Below, piece after piece: positions 17,508 through 26,720 of a DNA stretch of 34,993 bases. The DNA comes from Deltaproteobacteria bacterium (lineage in GTDB: Bacteria > Desulfobacterota > Desulfarculia > Desulfarculales > Desulfarculaceae). The stretch covers positions 1 through 34,993 of the forward strand of contig JAJZPI010000020.1 of assembly GCA_021811275.1 (NCBI GenBank), in the 5' to 3' direction. The position numbers were made by a program, and so were the translations under genes. Below the pieces are notes generated by a model. That model saw only the letters and a program-made list of their open reading frames with translations. It was not told the DNA's origin and ran no database searches. Within the stretch, counting starts at the first letter, position 1. Each line of letters begins with the position of its first letter.

Positions 17508-19619
17508 ATGAAAAAACGCCTTGAGCTGATCTTCATCCTTTTGTTCTCCTGCCTCGCACTCCTGTTCCTGTGCGGGAGCGCCGTCTTGGCTACCCAGCAA
17601 TCCGAGGCTGATGACGAGACCGAGGAGGAGTCGAACCTTCCCGCCGGCTCGGGATATGTCTTCACGGTGGAGAGGGGGACCCTCACCATGCCCGACGGCA
17701 TCAGGCTGGCAGTTTCCTACTGGAAGCCCCAGGCAAAAAAACTGGGCGAAAAATTCCCGGTCTTCTTCGAACTGAACGGGTACCGGAAGGACGACCTGTG
17801 TTATCTGTCGTGGGACTATCCCGTAGGCGCCTATTTTGCCAGGCACGGATACGTGGTGGCCAAGGTGGATCTCCGCGGAACCGGCGACAGCGGCGGGGTG
17901 GTTCCGGATGCGGAATATTCCGAGCAAGAGTTGTCCGACTGTGTGGAAATCATCAATCTACTCTCCAAGAAAGATTGGTCCAACGGCAAGGTGGGGATGT
18001 ACGGTCTGTCCTGGGGGGCGTTCAACTCTCTCATGGTCGCCAAGCGCAAGCCACCCGCCCTCAAAGCCATTCTGATCGCGCATGCCTCGGACGACCTCTA
18101 CTATCAGGACGTTCATTTCATCGACGGCGTCATGCACACCGATGTCTGGGAGGCTATGATAGATACCTACAATGCCCTCCCGGACACCAAGACCTATGCC
18201 CTGACCCGAGAGTTTTTCGCCAACCGCTTCGACCGGACGCCTTGGCATTTCCAATGGAAGGAGAATCTTGCCGACGGCCCCTTCTGGCGCAAGGAGTCTG
18301 TGCGGTTCCAGCCCAGCCTGGAACTGCCCGTCTACATCATGGGAGGCCTGCTGGATGGGTACCGCGACACTGTGGTGCGGTTGCTGAACTCGCCCAACAA
18401 ACAGGTCAAGGCGGATATCGGCCCCTGGAAGCACGAGTGGCCCCACACCGGGACGCCGGGCCCCAACTACGAATGGAGAAAGAAGGCCCTGCGCTGGTGG
18501 GACCACTGGCTCAAGGGGATCGACAACGGCATCATGGATGAACCCCGCTTCATGGTCTTTATGCGAGATGCGGTTCCGCCTTCAGAAGACATCAGCACCA
18601 CCCCGGGACAGTGGCGGTGCGGCAATTGGCCCCTGGGGGGAATCAAAGAGCGCCGGTTCTACCCGGGAGAAGGCCGAAAGCTGGCATCTTCGGCCCCGGG
18701 CGAAACCAAGCCCCACACCCTCGTCTACAAGGCTGGCGTCGGGACCGGCGTGCACGGATGGTGGGGAGAGACCAGCGGGGACATGTCCTCTGACGATGAG
18801 GGCAGCCTGGTTTTCGATTCCGAACCGCTCAAGGAATCTGTGGAGATCATCGGCCTGCCCAAGGTCAACTTGACCGTTTCGGCGGACGCCCCGCTGTATC
18901 AATGGTCGGTCCGGTTGGAGGACGTCTGGCCGGACGGGAAAGTGTCGCTGGTCAGCGGGACGCTCATCAACCCCGCTGACCGGCAATCGCGTCTGAAGCA
19001 GTCGCCACTGGTTCCCGGCGAAAAGACCAAACTCGCCGCCGAGATTCACTTTACGACTTGGCGGTTCAGGCCCAAGCACAAGATCCGTTTGTCCATCAGC
19101 AACGCCCAATTCCCCATGGCCTGGCCCACTCCTTACAAAGGCGCCACCAGGCTTCATCCTGGACCCGACACCAGCATAGAACTGCCTGTGGTCGAGAAGA
19201 ACACCCTCACCGCGGCCTGCGATCTCCCCAAGCCCGAGCCGGAGGAGTGGCCGCCCGACGCGTCCTACGAGGAAGAGGACGAGGGGAAAAGCACGAATAT
19301 CGAGTATAACCAGGAGACGGGCGCGGCGGTGTATTCCTGCGGAATCAATCAGAAGATGACCATCCGGGACACTAGGTACCACATGCAGGAACAAAACACC
19401 TGGAAAGTTAACGACAAGGATCCGGCCCACGCGACCTACGAGGCGGTGACCGATTACGCCATCCAGCCGCCGGGTCGGGCGCTCCGCCTCATGGTGAAAT
19501 TCCGCATGGTCTCCGACGAGAAGAACTTCACCCTGACCACCATCCGACAACTGTTCGAAGCCAACGCGTTGGTCCGGGAAAAGAAGTGGGAAAAGACGAT
19601 CCCGCGAGGTAACCACTAG
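17508..19619 (+). CDS. secreted CocE/NonD (X-Pro dipeptidyl-peptidase-like) hydrolase
   Basis: A 703-residue alpha/beta hydrolase of the CocE/NonD family, whose members cleave acyl esters, amides or X-Pro peptides. A signal peptide (MKKRLELIFILLFSCLALLF) predicts export. The catalytic domain has VDLRGTGDSGG, then MYGLSWGAF with nucleophile S168 (GLSWG in place of the usual GxSYGG), GGLLDGYRD with the likely acid, and GPWKHEWPHTG with the likely His. A jelly-roll PepX-C domain follows (about 400-565: VNLTVSADAPLYQWSVRLEDVWPDG). The last ~130 residues, after an acidic stretch (PDASYEEEDEGK), form an extra domain I do not recognise. AAGGGAGCG precedes ATG 17508. It is alone between two tRNA-Arg copies and appears less GC-rich than the flanking genes. 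Confidence 0.88.
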   Translation: MKKRLELIFILLFSCLALLFLCGSAVLATQQSEADDETEEESNLPAGSGYVFTVERGTLTMPDGIRLAVSYWKPQAKKLGEKFPVFFELNGYRKDDLCYLSWDYPVGAYFARHGYVVAKVDLRGTGDSGGVVPDAEYSEQELSDCVEIINLLSKKDWSNGKVGMYGLSWGAFNSLMVAKRKPPALKAILIAHASDDLYYQDVHFIDGVMHTDVWEAMIDTYNALPDTKTYALTREFFANRFDRTPWHFQWKENLADGPFWRKESVRFQPSLELPVYIMGGLLDGYRDTVVRLLNSPNKQVKADIGPWKHEWPHTGTPGPNYEWRKKALRWWDHWLKGIDNGIMDEPRFMVFMRDAVPPSEDISTTPGQWRCGNWPLGGIKERRFYPGEGRKLASSAPGETKPHTLVYKAGVGTGVHGWWGETSGDMSSDDEGSLVFDSEPLKESVEIIGLPKVNLTVSADAPLYQWSVRLEDVWPDGKVSLVSGTLINPADRQSRLKQSPLVPGEKTKLAAEIHFTTWRFRPKHKIRLSISNAQFPMAWPTPYKGATRLHPGPDTSIELPVVEKNTLTAACDLPKPEPEEWPPDASYEEEDEGKSTNIEYNQETGAAVYSCGINQKMTIRDTRYHMQEQNTWKVNDKDPAHATYEAVTDYAIQPPGRALRLMVKFRMVSDEKNFTLTTIRQLFEANALVREKKWEKTIPRGNH

Positions 19620-19769
19620 CTCCGCCGAGCCTGGGGCTGCTTGGGGTTAGTTAGGTGCTGGACCAGGAGAGCGAAAAGCTGCGGCGATTATCCAGGCCCC
19701 CGGCAAGACGCTGGAGAAGCCCCGGCCAAAAGGAAGGGGCTTGACCGAAGCCAAAGCCCCTGTAGTTTC

Positions 19770-19846
19770 TGGTGTCCCCGTCCGGATTCGAACCGGAGGC
19801 CTACGGCTTAGGAGGCCGTCGCTCTATCCTGCTGAGCTACGGGGAC
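19770..19846 (-). tRNA. tRNA-Arg(CCU), intact
   Basis: A complete cloverleaf with encoded CCA. Acceptor GTCCCCG pairs with CGGGGAC, D-stem GCTC with GAGC, anticodon stem ACGGC with GCCGT around loop CTCCTAA (anticodon CCT at 19812..19810), and T-stem TCCGG with CCGGA around TTCGAAT. It decodes AGG, a codon probably rare in this GC-rich genome. Confidence 0.95.
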
Positions 19847-19925
19847 AGGTGGCGGAGTCCAAACTTAGCACAGCCACCTGCCCCTGCCAAGCGGCGGCGC
19901 GGAGCAAGGACGGGGGGGACGGCCC

Positions 19926-20618
19926 CTAGCCCCGGGCCGCCGCGGCCTCCCAGGCATCAACCTGCCTTTGCAGGTCCTGGATTTCTGACAGGTAGCCTTG
20001 GTGGAGGTCGTCGAAGATCACCGGCAGACGCCCGCGCAACTTGTCGATCAGCGGGAGCATGATCTCGCGGATTTGGGGGTGGGAGGCCTTTCCCGAGCGC
20101 AGGCCCAGCACGTGCCGCCACTCGCGCAGGTTGGCGGTCATGACGATCTCGGTCTTTAGGCTGTTGGGGAGCACGCCCCGGGCCTCCTGGGGCCGGGCGC
20201 CCATTTTCAACAGCGCCAGGTAGGCCGCCTCGGCCTGCTCCATGGCCTGGAGCCAGGTCTGGTACTCCCGGGAGCCCGGCAGCCAGAAAAGGGGTCGAAT
20301 GACGGTGATCCCGCCGCCGAACTTGTCCTGAGAGTAGTTGGCGTAGCGGGTGCTCTCCTGGCTGTAGGCGGCCAGACGGTGGCGCACCAGCTCGTGGGTC
20401 ACTCCCCTGTCGCAGACGAAGCGCACGGTCATCACCGCATGTTCGATCACGCTGTGATGGCCGCTCTTGATGATGCGGCGCACAAAGTCCGCCGCCGAGT
20501 CCGGGGTGATTTTGTCCTCGGACTTGTAGCAGGTGCGGCCGTAGCGCTCCAAGGCTCCCAGGACCTCATGGCCCTCGGGCAGGAAAAGAATCTCGGAGCT
20601 GGGCGCGATTACCTTCAC
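19926..20618 (-). CDS. thyX: FAD-dependent thymidylate synthase
   Basis: ThyX makes dTMP from dUMP with methylene-tetrahydrofolate and FADH2. The 230-residue protein carries the ThyX signature RHRLAAYSQESTR at 79-91 (RHRx7-8S pattern), preceded by HHSVIEHAVMTVRFVCDRG and followed by a C-terminal NLREWRHVLGLR segment with the conserved FAD/dUMP contacts. The start is GTG 20618 with CAGGAC upstream. No thyA is seen. It follows the lipoprotein gene by 36 bases on the same strand and may be co-transcribed. Confidence 0.95.
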   Translation of the reverse strand: MKVIAPSSEILFLPEGHEVLGALERYGRTCYKSEDKITPDSAADFVRRIIKSGHHSVIEHAVMTVRFVCDRGVTHELVRHRLAAYSQESTRYANYSQDKFGGGITVIRPLFWLPGSREYQTWLQAMEQAEAAYLALLKMGARPQEARGVLPNSLKTEIVMTANLREWRHVLGLRSGKASHPQIREIMLPLIDKLRGRLPVIFDDLHQGYLSEIQDLQRQVDAWEAAAARG

Positions 20619-20654
20619 GTCCTGGCGGGCTCCCCCACGGCCGTCGGCCGGGCT

Positions 20655-22130
20655 CTAGCTGGTGCGCTGTTCCAGGTATCTCTTGGTCGAAGGCGACCCC
20701 ACCTGCTCCAGCAAGCCCTTCATCGGCGCCCAGGAGTCCCCCACCGCCTTCTCGGCCTGGTTGATAAGCAGGGACTGGAGACGGGGGTCCTGCTTGACCC
20801 GGGCGGCAATCTCCCCGCTAAGCGCGGCCGACATTGCCTGGGCCGAGGCCGAGGCCTTTTTGGCTTCGGCCTTGCCCGGCGAATATCCCGGGGCCGGCCT
20901 GGCCTGTACCGGCGGACTGGGCCGGCCGGCCATGGCGGGCTGGGAGGGGAATGTTTGCGCTCCGGGCGCAACGCCCGGCCGGGCGCCGGGCTGGCTGGTC
21001 AGGGTGGGGACCGCCGGCTCGACTACGAGGTTGGTCATCACCTTCACCGCCAGCGCCATGACGCGGTCGGCCAGCACCGACTCCACCTCGGCCTTGGGCA
21101 GGGCGGGGTCGTCGAATAGCTTCACCGCCTGTTCCTCGCTGATGACCTGCGAGGGCGGTAGCTCCTTGGCGTTGGCCAGGTTCAGGAAGCGGGCCCGCAT
21201 GTCGTTGGCGATGGTGGCGCGCGGGCCGGCATCGAGATAGCCGTCACGCAGCACCTTTACCTCCTCCTCGGTGTAGGCCAGGGGCTTAAGGAGGTCCAAC
21301 ACGCCGTCCAAGGCCCGAATCTGCTTCTCGCCGGCCGGGGCGGCCTTGACCACGGTTTCGGCCTTGACCAGGCGGCGGAACTCGGGCAGGTAGGCCCAGC
21401 GCGCGTCGCGGGCCACGGTCTCCACGAAAAGATTCAGGGTGCGGTAGCCCTCATCCTTGCCGATCTCGATCCCGTAGGTCTCGCCTTTTTCCAGGCTGTG
21501 GAGCAGCCGGCGCTCGCTGACCGCCTCCATCTCCACCCTGACCAGATAGTCCTTTTCCAGCACCGGGGCGGCCATGCCGGGCTCGAAGTATTGCACCTTG
21601 GCCCCGATGGAGGTGCCCAGGCGGGTGCTGGGCAGGATATAGGCCCCGCTGTCCACCCGGCCTTGGGTGGAAATCAGCACGCCGGTGAAGACCGGCAGCA
21701 GGGCGCCGTCCAAAAGCAGGTGGGGCGCCACCCAGGCGTTGTAGCCCAGGTTGGCCACCAGGAAGGTCTTGATGGATATGCTCAAGCGGGGCCGCGCGAA
21801 GTTGGCCACGGAATGATCCGGCGGTGCGGCGTGCGCCACCGGGTCCAGCCTGGTGAACAGGCCCGAATCCACCAGGCCGGTTCTGACCTTGGCGGTTATC
21901 TCGTCGGCGAAGATGCGCACGTTGGGTATGGGCTGGGTGGATACCTGCGTCGGCCATTGCCTGCTGTCGGCCACGGGGGGCATGTCTGCCGTCAGGCCGG
22001 CCTTTACCACCGGTCCGGGCTGGGGCAGCTTTTCCCTCACCGCCACGGTGGTGTAGGCGCAGCCGGCGGCCAGGACGGCGACGGCCAGAATGATGAAAAG
22101 CGCTATGCGGATTGAACGGGCCGGCCTCAC
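20655..22130 (-). CDS. lipoprotein of unknown function
   Basis: A 491-residue protein with a lipobox (VLAAGC, modified Cys at 23) after a hydrophobic signal, so it should be anchored in the inner or outer membrane. Residues 30-215 form a beta-rich region (RIFADEITAKVRTGLVDSGLF, then LVANLGYNAWVAPHLLLDG) like secretion- or envelope-associated lipoproteins. A helical part follows, then a Pro/Ala/Gly-rich linker (375-430) and a final helical segment. I do not recognise the family. The start is GTG 22130 with AGGAGGACAAG upstream. Confidence 0.8.
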   Translation of the reverse strand: MRPARSIRIALFIILAVAVLAAGCAYTTVAVREKLPQPGPVVKAGLTADMPPVADSRQWPTQVSTQPIPNVRIFADEITAKVRTGLVDSGLFTRLDPVAHAAPPDHSVANFARPRLSISIKTFLVANLGYNAWVAPHLLLDGALLPVFTGVLISTQGRVDSGAYILPSTRLGTSIGAKVQYFEPGMAAPVLEKDYLVRVEMEAVSERRLLHSLEKGETYGIEIGKDEGYRTLNLFVETVARDARWAYLPEFRRLVKAETVVKAAPAGEKQIRALDGVLDLLKPLAYTEEEVKVLRDGYLDAGPRATIANDMRARFLNLANAKELPPSQVISEEQAVKLFDDPALPKAEVESVLADRVMALAVKVMTNLVVEPAVPTLTSQPGARPGVAPGAQTFPSQPAMAGRPSPPVQARPAPGYSPGKAEAKKASASAQAMSAALSGEIAARVKQDPRLQSLLINQAEKAVGDSWAPMKGLLEQVGSPSTKRYLEQRTS

Positions 22131-22507
22131 CTTGTCCTCCTGGACTGGTTAGCGATTTGCATGAGGCTATCCCTAGTTGCGCCTTTTTGTCAAGCCTTGG
22201 CGGCGGACCGCCGGGCTCCAACGGGCACGGGGCCCTGTGTTGGCCAGGGTTGTCCGCGCCTCGTCGTTAAATAAGCGGGAGGCGACGAGCACCTCCCCCG
22301 CCAGCAAAGAAGAAATCTCCGGCCATGGCGGGTCTCGCCTCGTCAACCCGCTCCAGACCATTTTCAGGGCGCGGAGGATTTGGAGCCGCTTTCAGGCGAA
22401 CCGCCAGTATTTTGTTTTGCCCTGGCCAACAGCTTGTTTTAAAATATCATTCCATACTAGGCGCCGGCCGGTCACTATCAACTCAATTAAAAACAGCTTG
22501 GCAGACA
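22131..22507. other. intergenic region between divergent lipoprotein and histidine kinase genes
   Basis: No gene is seen. It holds a 7-base inverted repeat CTCGTCG/CGACGAG (22260-22266 and 22283-22289) and an AT-rich island near 22405-22500. The frame of the histidine kinase stays open back to 22325, but without a ribosome-binding site or domain. Confidence 0.5.
22417..22445 (+). promoter_or_regulatory. possible sigma-70 promoter of the histidine kinase
   Basis: TTGCCC (22417-22422) and TAAAAT (22440-22445) are 17 bases apart, in a locally AT-rich island 60-90 bases before the kinase start codons. Confidence 0.4.
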
Positions 22508-22525
22508 ATGGGGGTGCATTCAGCC

Positions 22526-25500
22526 ATGACCGGGGAAAAACAGAGACCCGAGCATCCCGATCCTTGCGCCGAACAGGGGTGCGGTCCTCGCCTGTCGGAA
22601 CTTCTCTTGGGAATCAGCGACGGCGTGTTCAGCCTCGACCGGGACTTCAGGGTCACTCACTTCAATCAAGCGGCCGAGCGTCTGCTGGGGCGGCCGGCCG
22701 CCGAAGTGCTGGGCCGCCGCATGTTCGATGAGGCATTTCCCGAGGCCAAGGGCTCGATCTTCGAGGAGCAGTACGCCCGCGCCCTGCAGGAGAGATCGCC
22801 GCGGTCCTTCGAAACCTATTTCGGCGTCGAGCCCTATGCCAATTGGTACGATGTCAAGGTTTATCCTTCAGGAGAGGGAATCCTGGTTTTTTTCCAGGTG
22901 ACCACCCAGGCCCGCCGGGGGCAAAGGGAGCTGGACAACTTCTTCAACCTCTCCGAGGAATTGCTCTGCATCGCCGGTCTGGACGGCTATTTCAAACGCG
23001 TCAACCCCTCATTCGAGCGGGTGCTGGGCTATTCACAGGAGGAGCTACTGGCCGCTCCCTTCTTGGACCTGGTCCACCCCGATGATCGAGACCGCACCAT
23101 CGCCTTGATGGCCGACCTCACCCAGGGCCAGCCTGCCATCAACTTTGAGAACCGTTACCGCACCAAGGGCGGAGACTACCGCTGGTTCTCCTGGATGACC
23201 AGGCCGGCCCCGGACGAGGGCCTGCTCTACGCCGTGGCCCGCGACGTAACGGACTTCAAGAGGGTCCAGCAGGACCTGGCCCGGCGCACGCGGGAGATGC
23301 AAACCATCCTGGACTCCATGCCGGCCACCATCTGGTTCAAGGACAAGGAGAACCGCTTCCTGCGCGTGAACCAGGCCACGGCCAAAATGATGGGCAGGCG
23401 CGTTGAGGAAATCGAGGGCAGGCACGCCCGGGAGGTATTTCCCGAGTGGCTGGCGGAAAAGTACCACCAGGACGACCTGGAGGTAATCGGGTCCGGAACG
23501 CCCAAGATAGGCATCGAGGAGCTTTACGCCAACGCCGCCGGCGAGCTGCGCTCGGTGCGCACGGACAAGGTTCCCTGGCATGACGACCAGGGCCGGGTGG
23601 CCGGGGTGTTGGCCTTCGCCGTGGACGTCACCGAGCGCAAGCAGACCGAGGAGGCCCTGCGCGAGAGCCAGCGCCAGGCCGCGCGGCTGTCCGGTCTGCT
23701 GGAAAACTCTTCGCAGCCCTTTGCCGTAGGCTACGCCGACGGCCGCCTGGGCCTCTGCAACCCCGCTTACCTCGATCTGCTGGGCTACGCAGAGCAGGAG
23801 CTCAGGGCCATCGACTGGTCCAGGGATTTGACTCCAGCGCGGTGGCAGGCCGTCGAGGAGGAAAAGCTGGCCGAGCTGTTACGCGACTCCCGGCCCGTGC
23901 GCTACGAAAAGGAGTACATCCGCAAGGACGGCTCCCTGGTTCCCGTGGAGATGTTCGTCCATCTGGCCAGGGACGAGGAGGGAAGGCCCGAGTACTTCTT
24001 CGCCTTCGTCACCGACATAAGCGAGCGCAAGAAGGCGGAGAAGGCCCTGCGCGAGAGCGAGGAACACTTCCGTTCCCTGTTCGAGAACATGCTGAACGGC
24101 GTGGCCCATTGCCGAATGATCTTCGCCGACGGCCAACCCCAGGACTTCATCTACCTGGACGTAAACGACGCCTTTGCCAGGCTCACCGGGCTCAAGGACG
24201 TAGCCGGCAAGCCGGTATCCGAGGTGATCCCCGGCATTCGCGAAGCCGACCCCGAGCTGTTCGCCATATACGGCCGGGTGGCCCGGACCGGCCGGCCCGA
24301 GAAGTTCGAGACCTACGTCGAGGCCCTGGAGATGTGGTTCGAAGTCTCCGTATACTGCCCCCGGCCCGAACACTTCGTGGCGATCTTCGACGTGATCACC
24401 GAGCGCAAGCGGGCCGAGGAAAGGGCGCGCTGGCTGGCCCGCTTCCCCAGCGAGAACCCCAATCCGGTGCTCCGGGTGGACCGCCAAGGCGAGATCATCT
24501 ACGCCAACCCGGCTTCCGCCGTGTTACTGGGATATTGGGGGCGTCAGGTCGGCGAGCGATTACCCTCGCCCTGGCGCCAGGCCGCCGAGGCCGCCCTGGC
24601 CGGCGGGGGGCTCATCCAGCGCGACCTGGAAGCCCACGACAAGGTGTTCGCCCTGAGCTTCGCCCCCATGGCCCAGGAAGGCTATCTGAACATCTACGGC
24701 ATGGACATCAGCGTCCGCCGCCAGGCCCAGGAGGCCCTGCTCCGCGAGCGCGACCGGGCCCAGAACTATCTGGACGTGGCCGGCACCATCTTCGTGGCCC
24801 TGGACACCGAGGGCCGGGTGACCCTGGCCAACAAGAAATGTTGCCAGGTGCTGGATTACGCCGAGGGGGAGATACTAGGCAAGAACTGGTTCGAGACCTT
24901 CCTGCCCGAAAGCCACCGCCAGGAGGTGGGACAGGTCTTCCGCAAGCTGGTGGGCGGTGAGCTGGACTTGCTGGAATACTTCGAGAACCCGATCCTGGCC
25001 AGGGACGGCAAGGAGCGCCTGATTTCCTGGCATAACGCTTATTTCCTGGACGAAACCGGACGCGTGACCGGAGCGCTCTGCTCGGGCGAGGACGTCACCG
25101 AGCAGCGCCGGGCCGAGGCCGAGCTGGCCAGAAGCGAGCGGCGCTATCAGCAGATGTTCACCGAGATGCTCAACGGCATCGCCCTGCACGAGATCATCTG
25201 CGAACAGGACGGCAAGCCGGCGGACTACCGCTTCCTGGAGGTCAACCCCGCCTTCGAGCGCCTGACCGGACTCAAGCGTGAGGAGATCGTAGGCCACACC
25301 GTCCGGGAGGCCATGCCCGGGACCGAGCCCCGCTGGATCGAGACCTACGGCAGGGTGGCCCTGACAGGCAAACCCGCCTATTTCGAGAACTACGCCCAGG
25401 ACCTGGACAAGCACTTCGAGGTGGCGGCCTTCTCGCCGGAACCCGGGCGCTTCGCGGTGATCTTCTCAGACGTAACCACCCGCAAGAAGGCCGAGGAGGA

Positions 25501-26677
25501 ACGCAAGCAACTGGAGGCCCAGATCCAGCACGCCCAGAAGCTGGAGAGCCTGGGGGTGCTGGCCGGGGGCATCGCCCACGACTTCAACAACCTGCTGGTG
25601 AGCATCCTGGGCAACGCCGACCTGGCGCTGTTGGACATACCCCGCGAGTCGCCCGCGCGCCGGCGGCTGGAGGACCTGCGCGACACCGCCATCCGGGCCT
25701 CGGAGCTTTCCAACCAGATGCTGGCCTATTCGGGCAAGGGCCACTTCATGGTCCACGCCTTGAGCCTCAACCGCCTAGTGGACGAGATGGGCCACCTGCT
25801 CAGGGTCTCCATTCCCAAAAACGTGGTGCTCAAGTACGATTACCACTCCCAACTGCCGGCGGTGGAGGTGGACGCCACCCAGATCCGCCAGGTGGTGATG
25901 AACCTCATCACCAACGCCGCCGAGGCCGTCGGCCAACGCAGCGGGGTGGTGACCATCTCCACCGGGGTGACCGAGGTGGACCAGAACTACCTCAAGGGAA
26001 CCTACGTGGACGATGATCTGGAACCGGGCTACTACGCCTATCTTGAAGTGAGCGACACCGGCCAAGGCATGGACGCCGAAACCCGCGCCCGCATCTTTGA
26101 TCCCTTCTTCACCACCAAGTTCGCCGGGCGCGGCCTGGGGCTCAGCGCGGTTCTGGGCATCGTGCGCGGACACCGCGGGGCCATCAAAGTCTACAGCGAG
26201 CCCAACCGGGGCACCAGCTTCAAGGTGCTCCTGCCCTGCCGGGCCGGCCGGCCCGAAGCCGGGGAGAGCCGGCCGGCCGCGGAGGCCCCCGCCCCTCCGG
26301 CGGAGGGGGGGCTTGTCCTGGTGGTGGACGACGAGGAGTCGGTGCGCAGCGTGACCAAGATGATGCTGGAGCGCCAGGGCTTCAAGGTGATAACCGCCGA
26401 GGACGGCAGGCGGGGGGTGGATATCTTCCGCGAACGCGCAGGCGAGCTGAAGGCGGTCATCCTGGACATGACCATGCCGCACCTGAACGGCGAGCAGGCC
26501 TTCGGCGAGATGCGCCGGATCAGCGCCCAAGTGCCGGTGATCCTGGCCAGCGGCTACAACGAGCAGGAAGCCACCAGCCGCTTCACCGGCAAGGGACTGG
26601 CCGGCTTCATCCAGAAGCCCTTCCGCATGAAAGACCTGCTGGCCACCCTGGCCAAGGCCCTGGAGCGCCGGGCGTAG
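22526..26677 (+). CDS. multi-PAS hybrid sensor histidine kinase
   Basis: A hybrid kinase of about 1,383 residues with no membrane segment, so probably cytoplasmic. Eight PAS-like modules run from about residue 22 to 990, each opening with a pattern such as SDGVFSLDRDFRVTHFNQAAERLLG or FVALDTEGRVTLANKKC and linked by ITERK/VTERK-type signatures. A HisKA domain follows (LGVLAGGIAHDFNNLL, phospho-His near 1016), then an HATPase (NLITNAAEAV; DTGQGM; GRGLGLSAVLGIV) and a C-terminal receiver (VLVVDDEESVRS; phospho-Asp near 1312 in ILDMTMPHLNG; QKPF lysine). Modules 5 and 8 share an MLNGxA opening and a YGRVAxTGxPxxFE segment, so they arose by duplication. ATG 22526 follows GGGGTG; ATG 22508 adds six residues. 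No response regulator lies nearby. The signal is unknown; heme- or flavin-binding residues were not identified. Confidence 0.9.
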   Translation: MTGEKQRPEHPDPCAEQGCGPRLSELLLGISDGVFSLDRDFRVTHFNQAAERLLGRPAAEVLGRRMFDEAFPEAKGSIFEEQYARALQERSPRSFETYFGVEPYANWYDVKVYPSGEGILVFFQVTTQARRGQRELDNFFNLSEELLCIAGLDGYFKRVNPSFERVLGYSQEELLAAPFLDLVHPDDRDRTIALMADLTQGQPAINFENRYRTKGGDYRWFSWMTRPAPDEGLLYAVARDVTDFKRVQQDLARRTREMQTILDSMPATIWFKDKENRFLRVNQATAKMMGRRVEEIEGRHAREVFPEWLAEKYHQDDLEVIGSGTPKIGIEELYANAAGELRSVRTDKVPWHDDQGRVAGVLAFAVDVTERKQTEEALRESQRQAARLSGLLENSSQPFAVGYADGRLGLCNPAYLDLLGYAEQELRAIDWSRDLTPARWQAVEEEKLAELLRDSRPVRYEKEYIRKDGSLVPVEMFVHLARDEEGRPEYFFAFVTDISERKKAEKALRESEEHFRSLFENMLNGVAHCRMIFADGQPQDFIYLDVNDAFARLTGLKDVAGKPVSEVIPGIREADPELFAIYGRVARTGRPEKFETYVEALEMWFEVSVYCPRPEHFVAIFDVITERKRAEERARWLARFPSENPNPVLRVDRQGEIIYANPASAVLLGYWGRQVGERLPSPWRQAAEAALAGGGLIQRDLEAHDKVFALSFAPMAQEGYLNIYGMDISVRRQAQEALLRERDRAQNYLDVAGTIFVALDTEGRVTLANKKCCQVLDYAEGEILGKNWFETFLPESHRQEVGQVFRKLVGGELDLLEYFENPILARDGKERLISWHNAYFLDETGRVTGALCSGEDVTEQRRAEAELARSERRYQQMFTEMLNGIALHEIICEQDGKPADYRFLEVNPAFERLTGLKREEIVGHTVREAMPGTEPRWIETYGRVALTGKPAYFENYAQDLDKHFEVAAFSPEPGRFAVIFSDVTTRKKAEEERKQLEAQIQHAQKLESLGVLAGGIAHDFNNLLVSILGNADLALLDIPRESPARRRLEDLRDTAIRASELSNQMLAYSGKGHFMVHALSLNRLVDEMGHLLRVSIPKNVVLKYDYHSQLPAVEVDATQIRQVVMNLITNAAEAVGQRSGVVTISTGVTEVDQNYLKGTYVDDDLEPGYYAYLEVSDTGQGMDAETRARIFDPFFTTKFAGRGLGLSAVLGIVRGHRGAIKVYSEPNRGTSFKVLLPCRAGRPEAGESRPAAEAPAPPAEGGLVLVVDDEESVRSVTKMMLERQGFKVITAEDGRRGVDIFRERAGELKAVILDMTMPHLNGEQAFGEMRRISAQVPVILASGYNEQEATSRFTGKGLAGFIQKPFRMKDLLATLAKALERRA

Positions 26678-26683
26678 GCATCG

Positions 26684-26699
26684 CCGGGACAAGTCCCGG
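26684..26699. terminator. hairpin between converging kinase and Smr genes
   Basis: CCGGGAC-AA-GTCCCGG is a perfect palindrome seven bases after the kinase stop. No T run follows on either strand, so it is at best a weak or Rho-assisted terminator. Confidence 0.35.
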
Positions 26700-26720
26700 G
26701 CCCATGGGGCGGCCGCGGGC

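Noticed and set aside
18582-19616. 344-residue open frame on the minus strand
   Set aside because: It is antisense to the CocE-like hydrolase and has no ribosome-binding site or domain.
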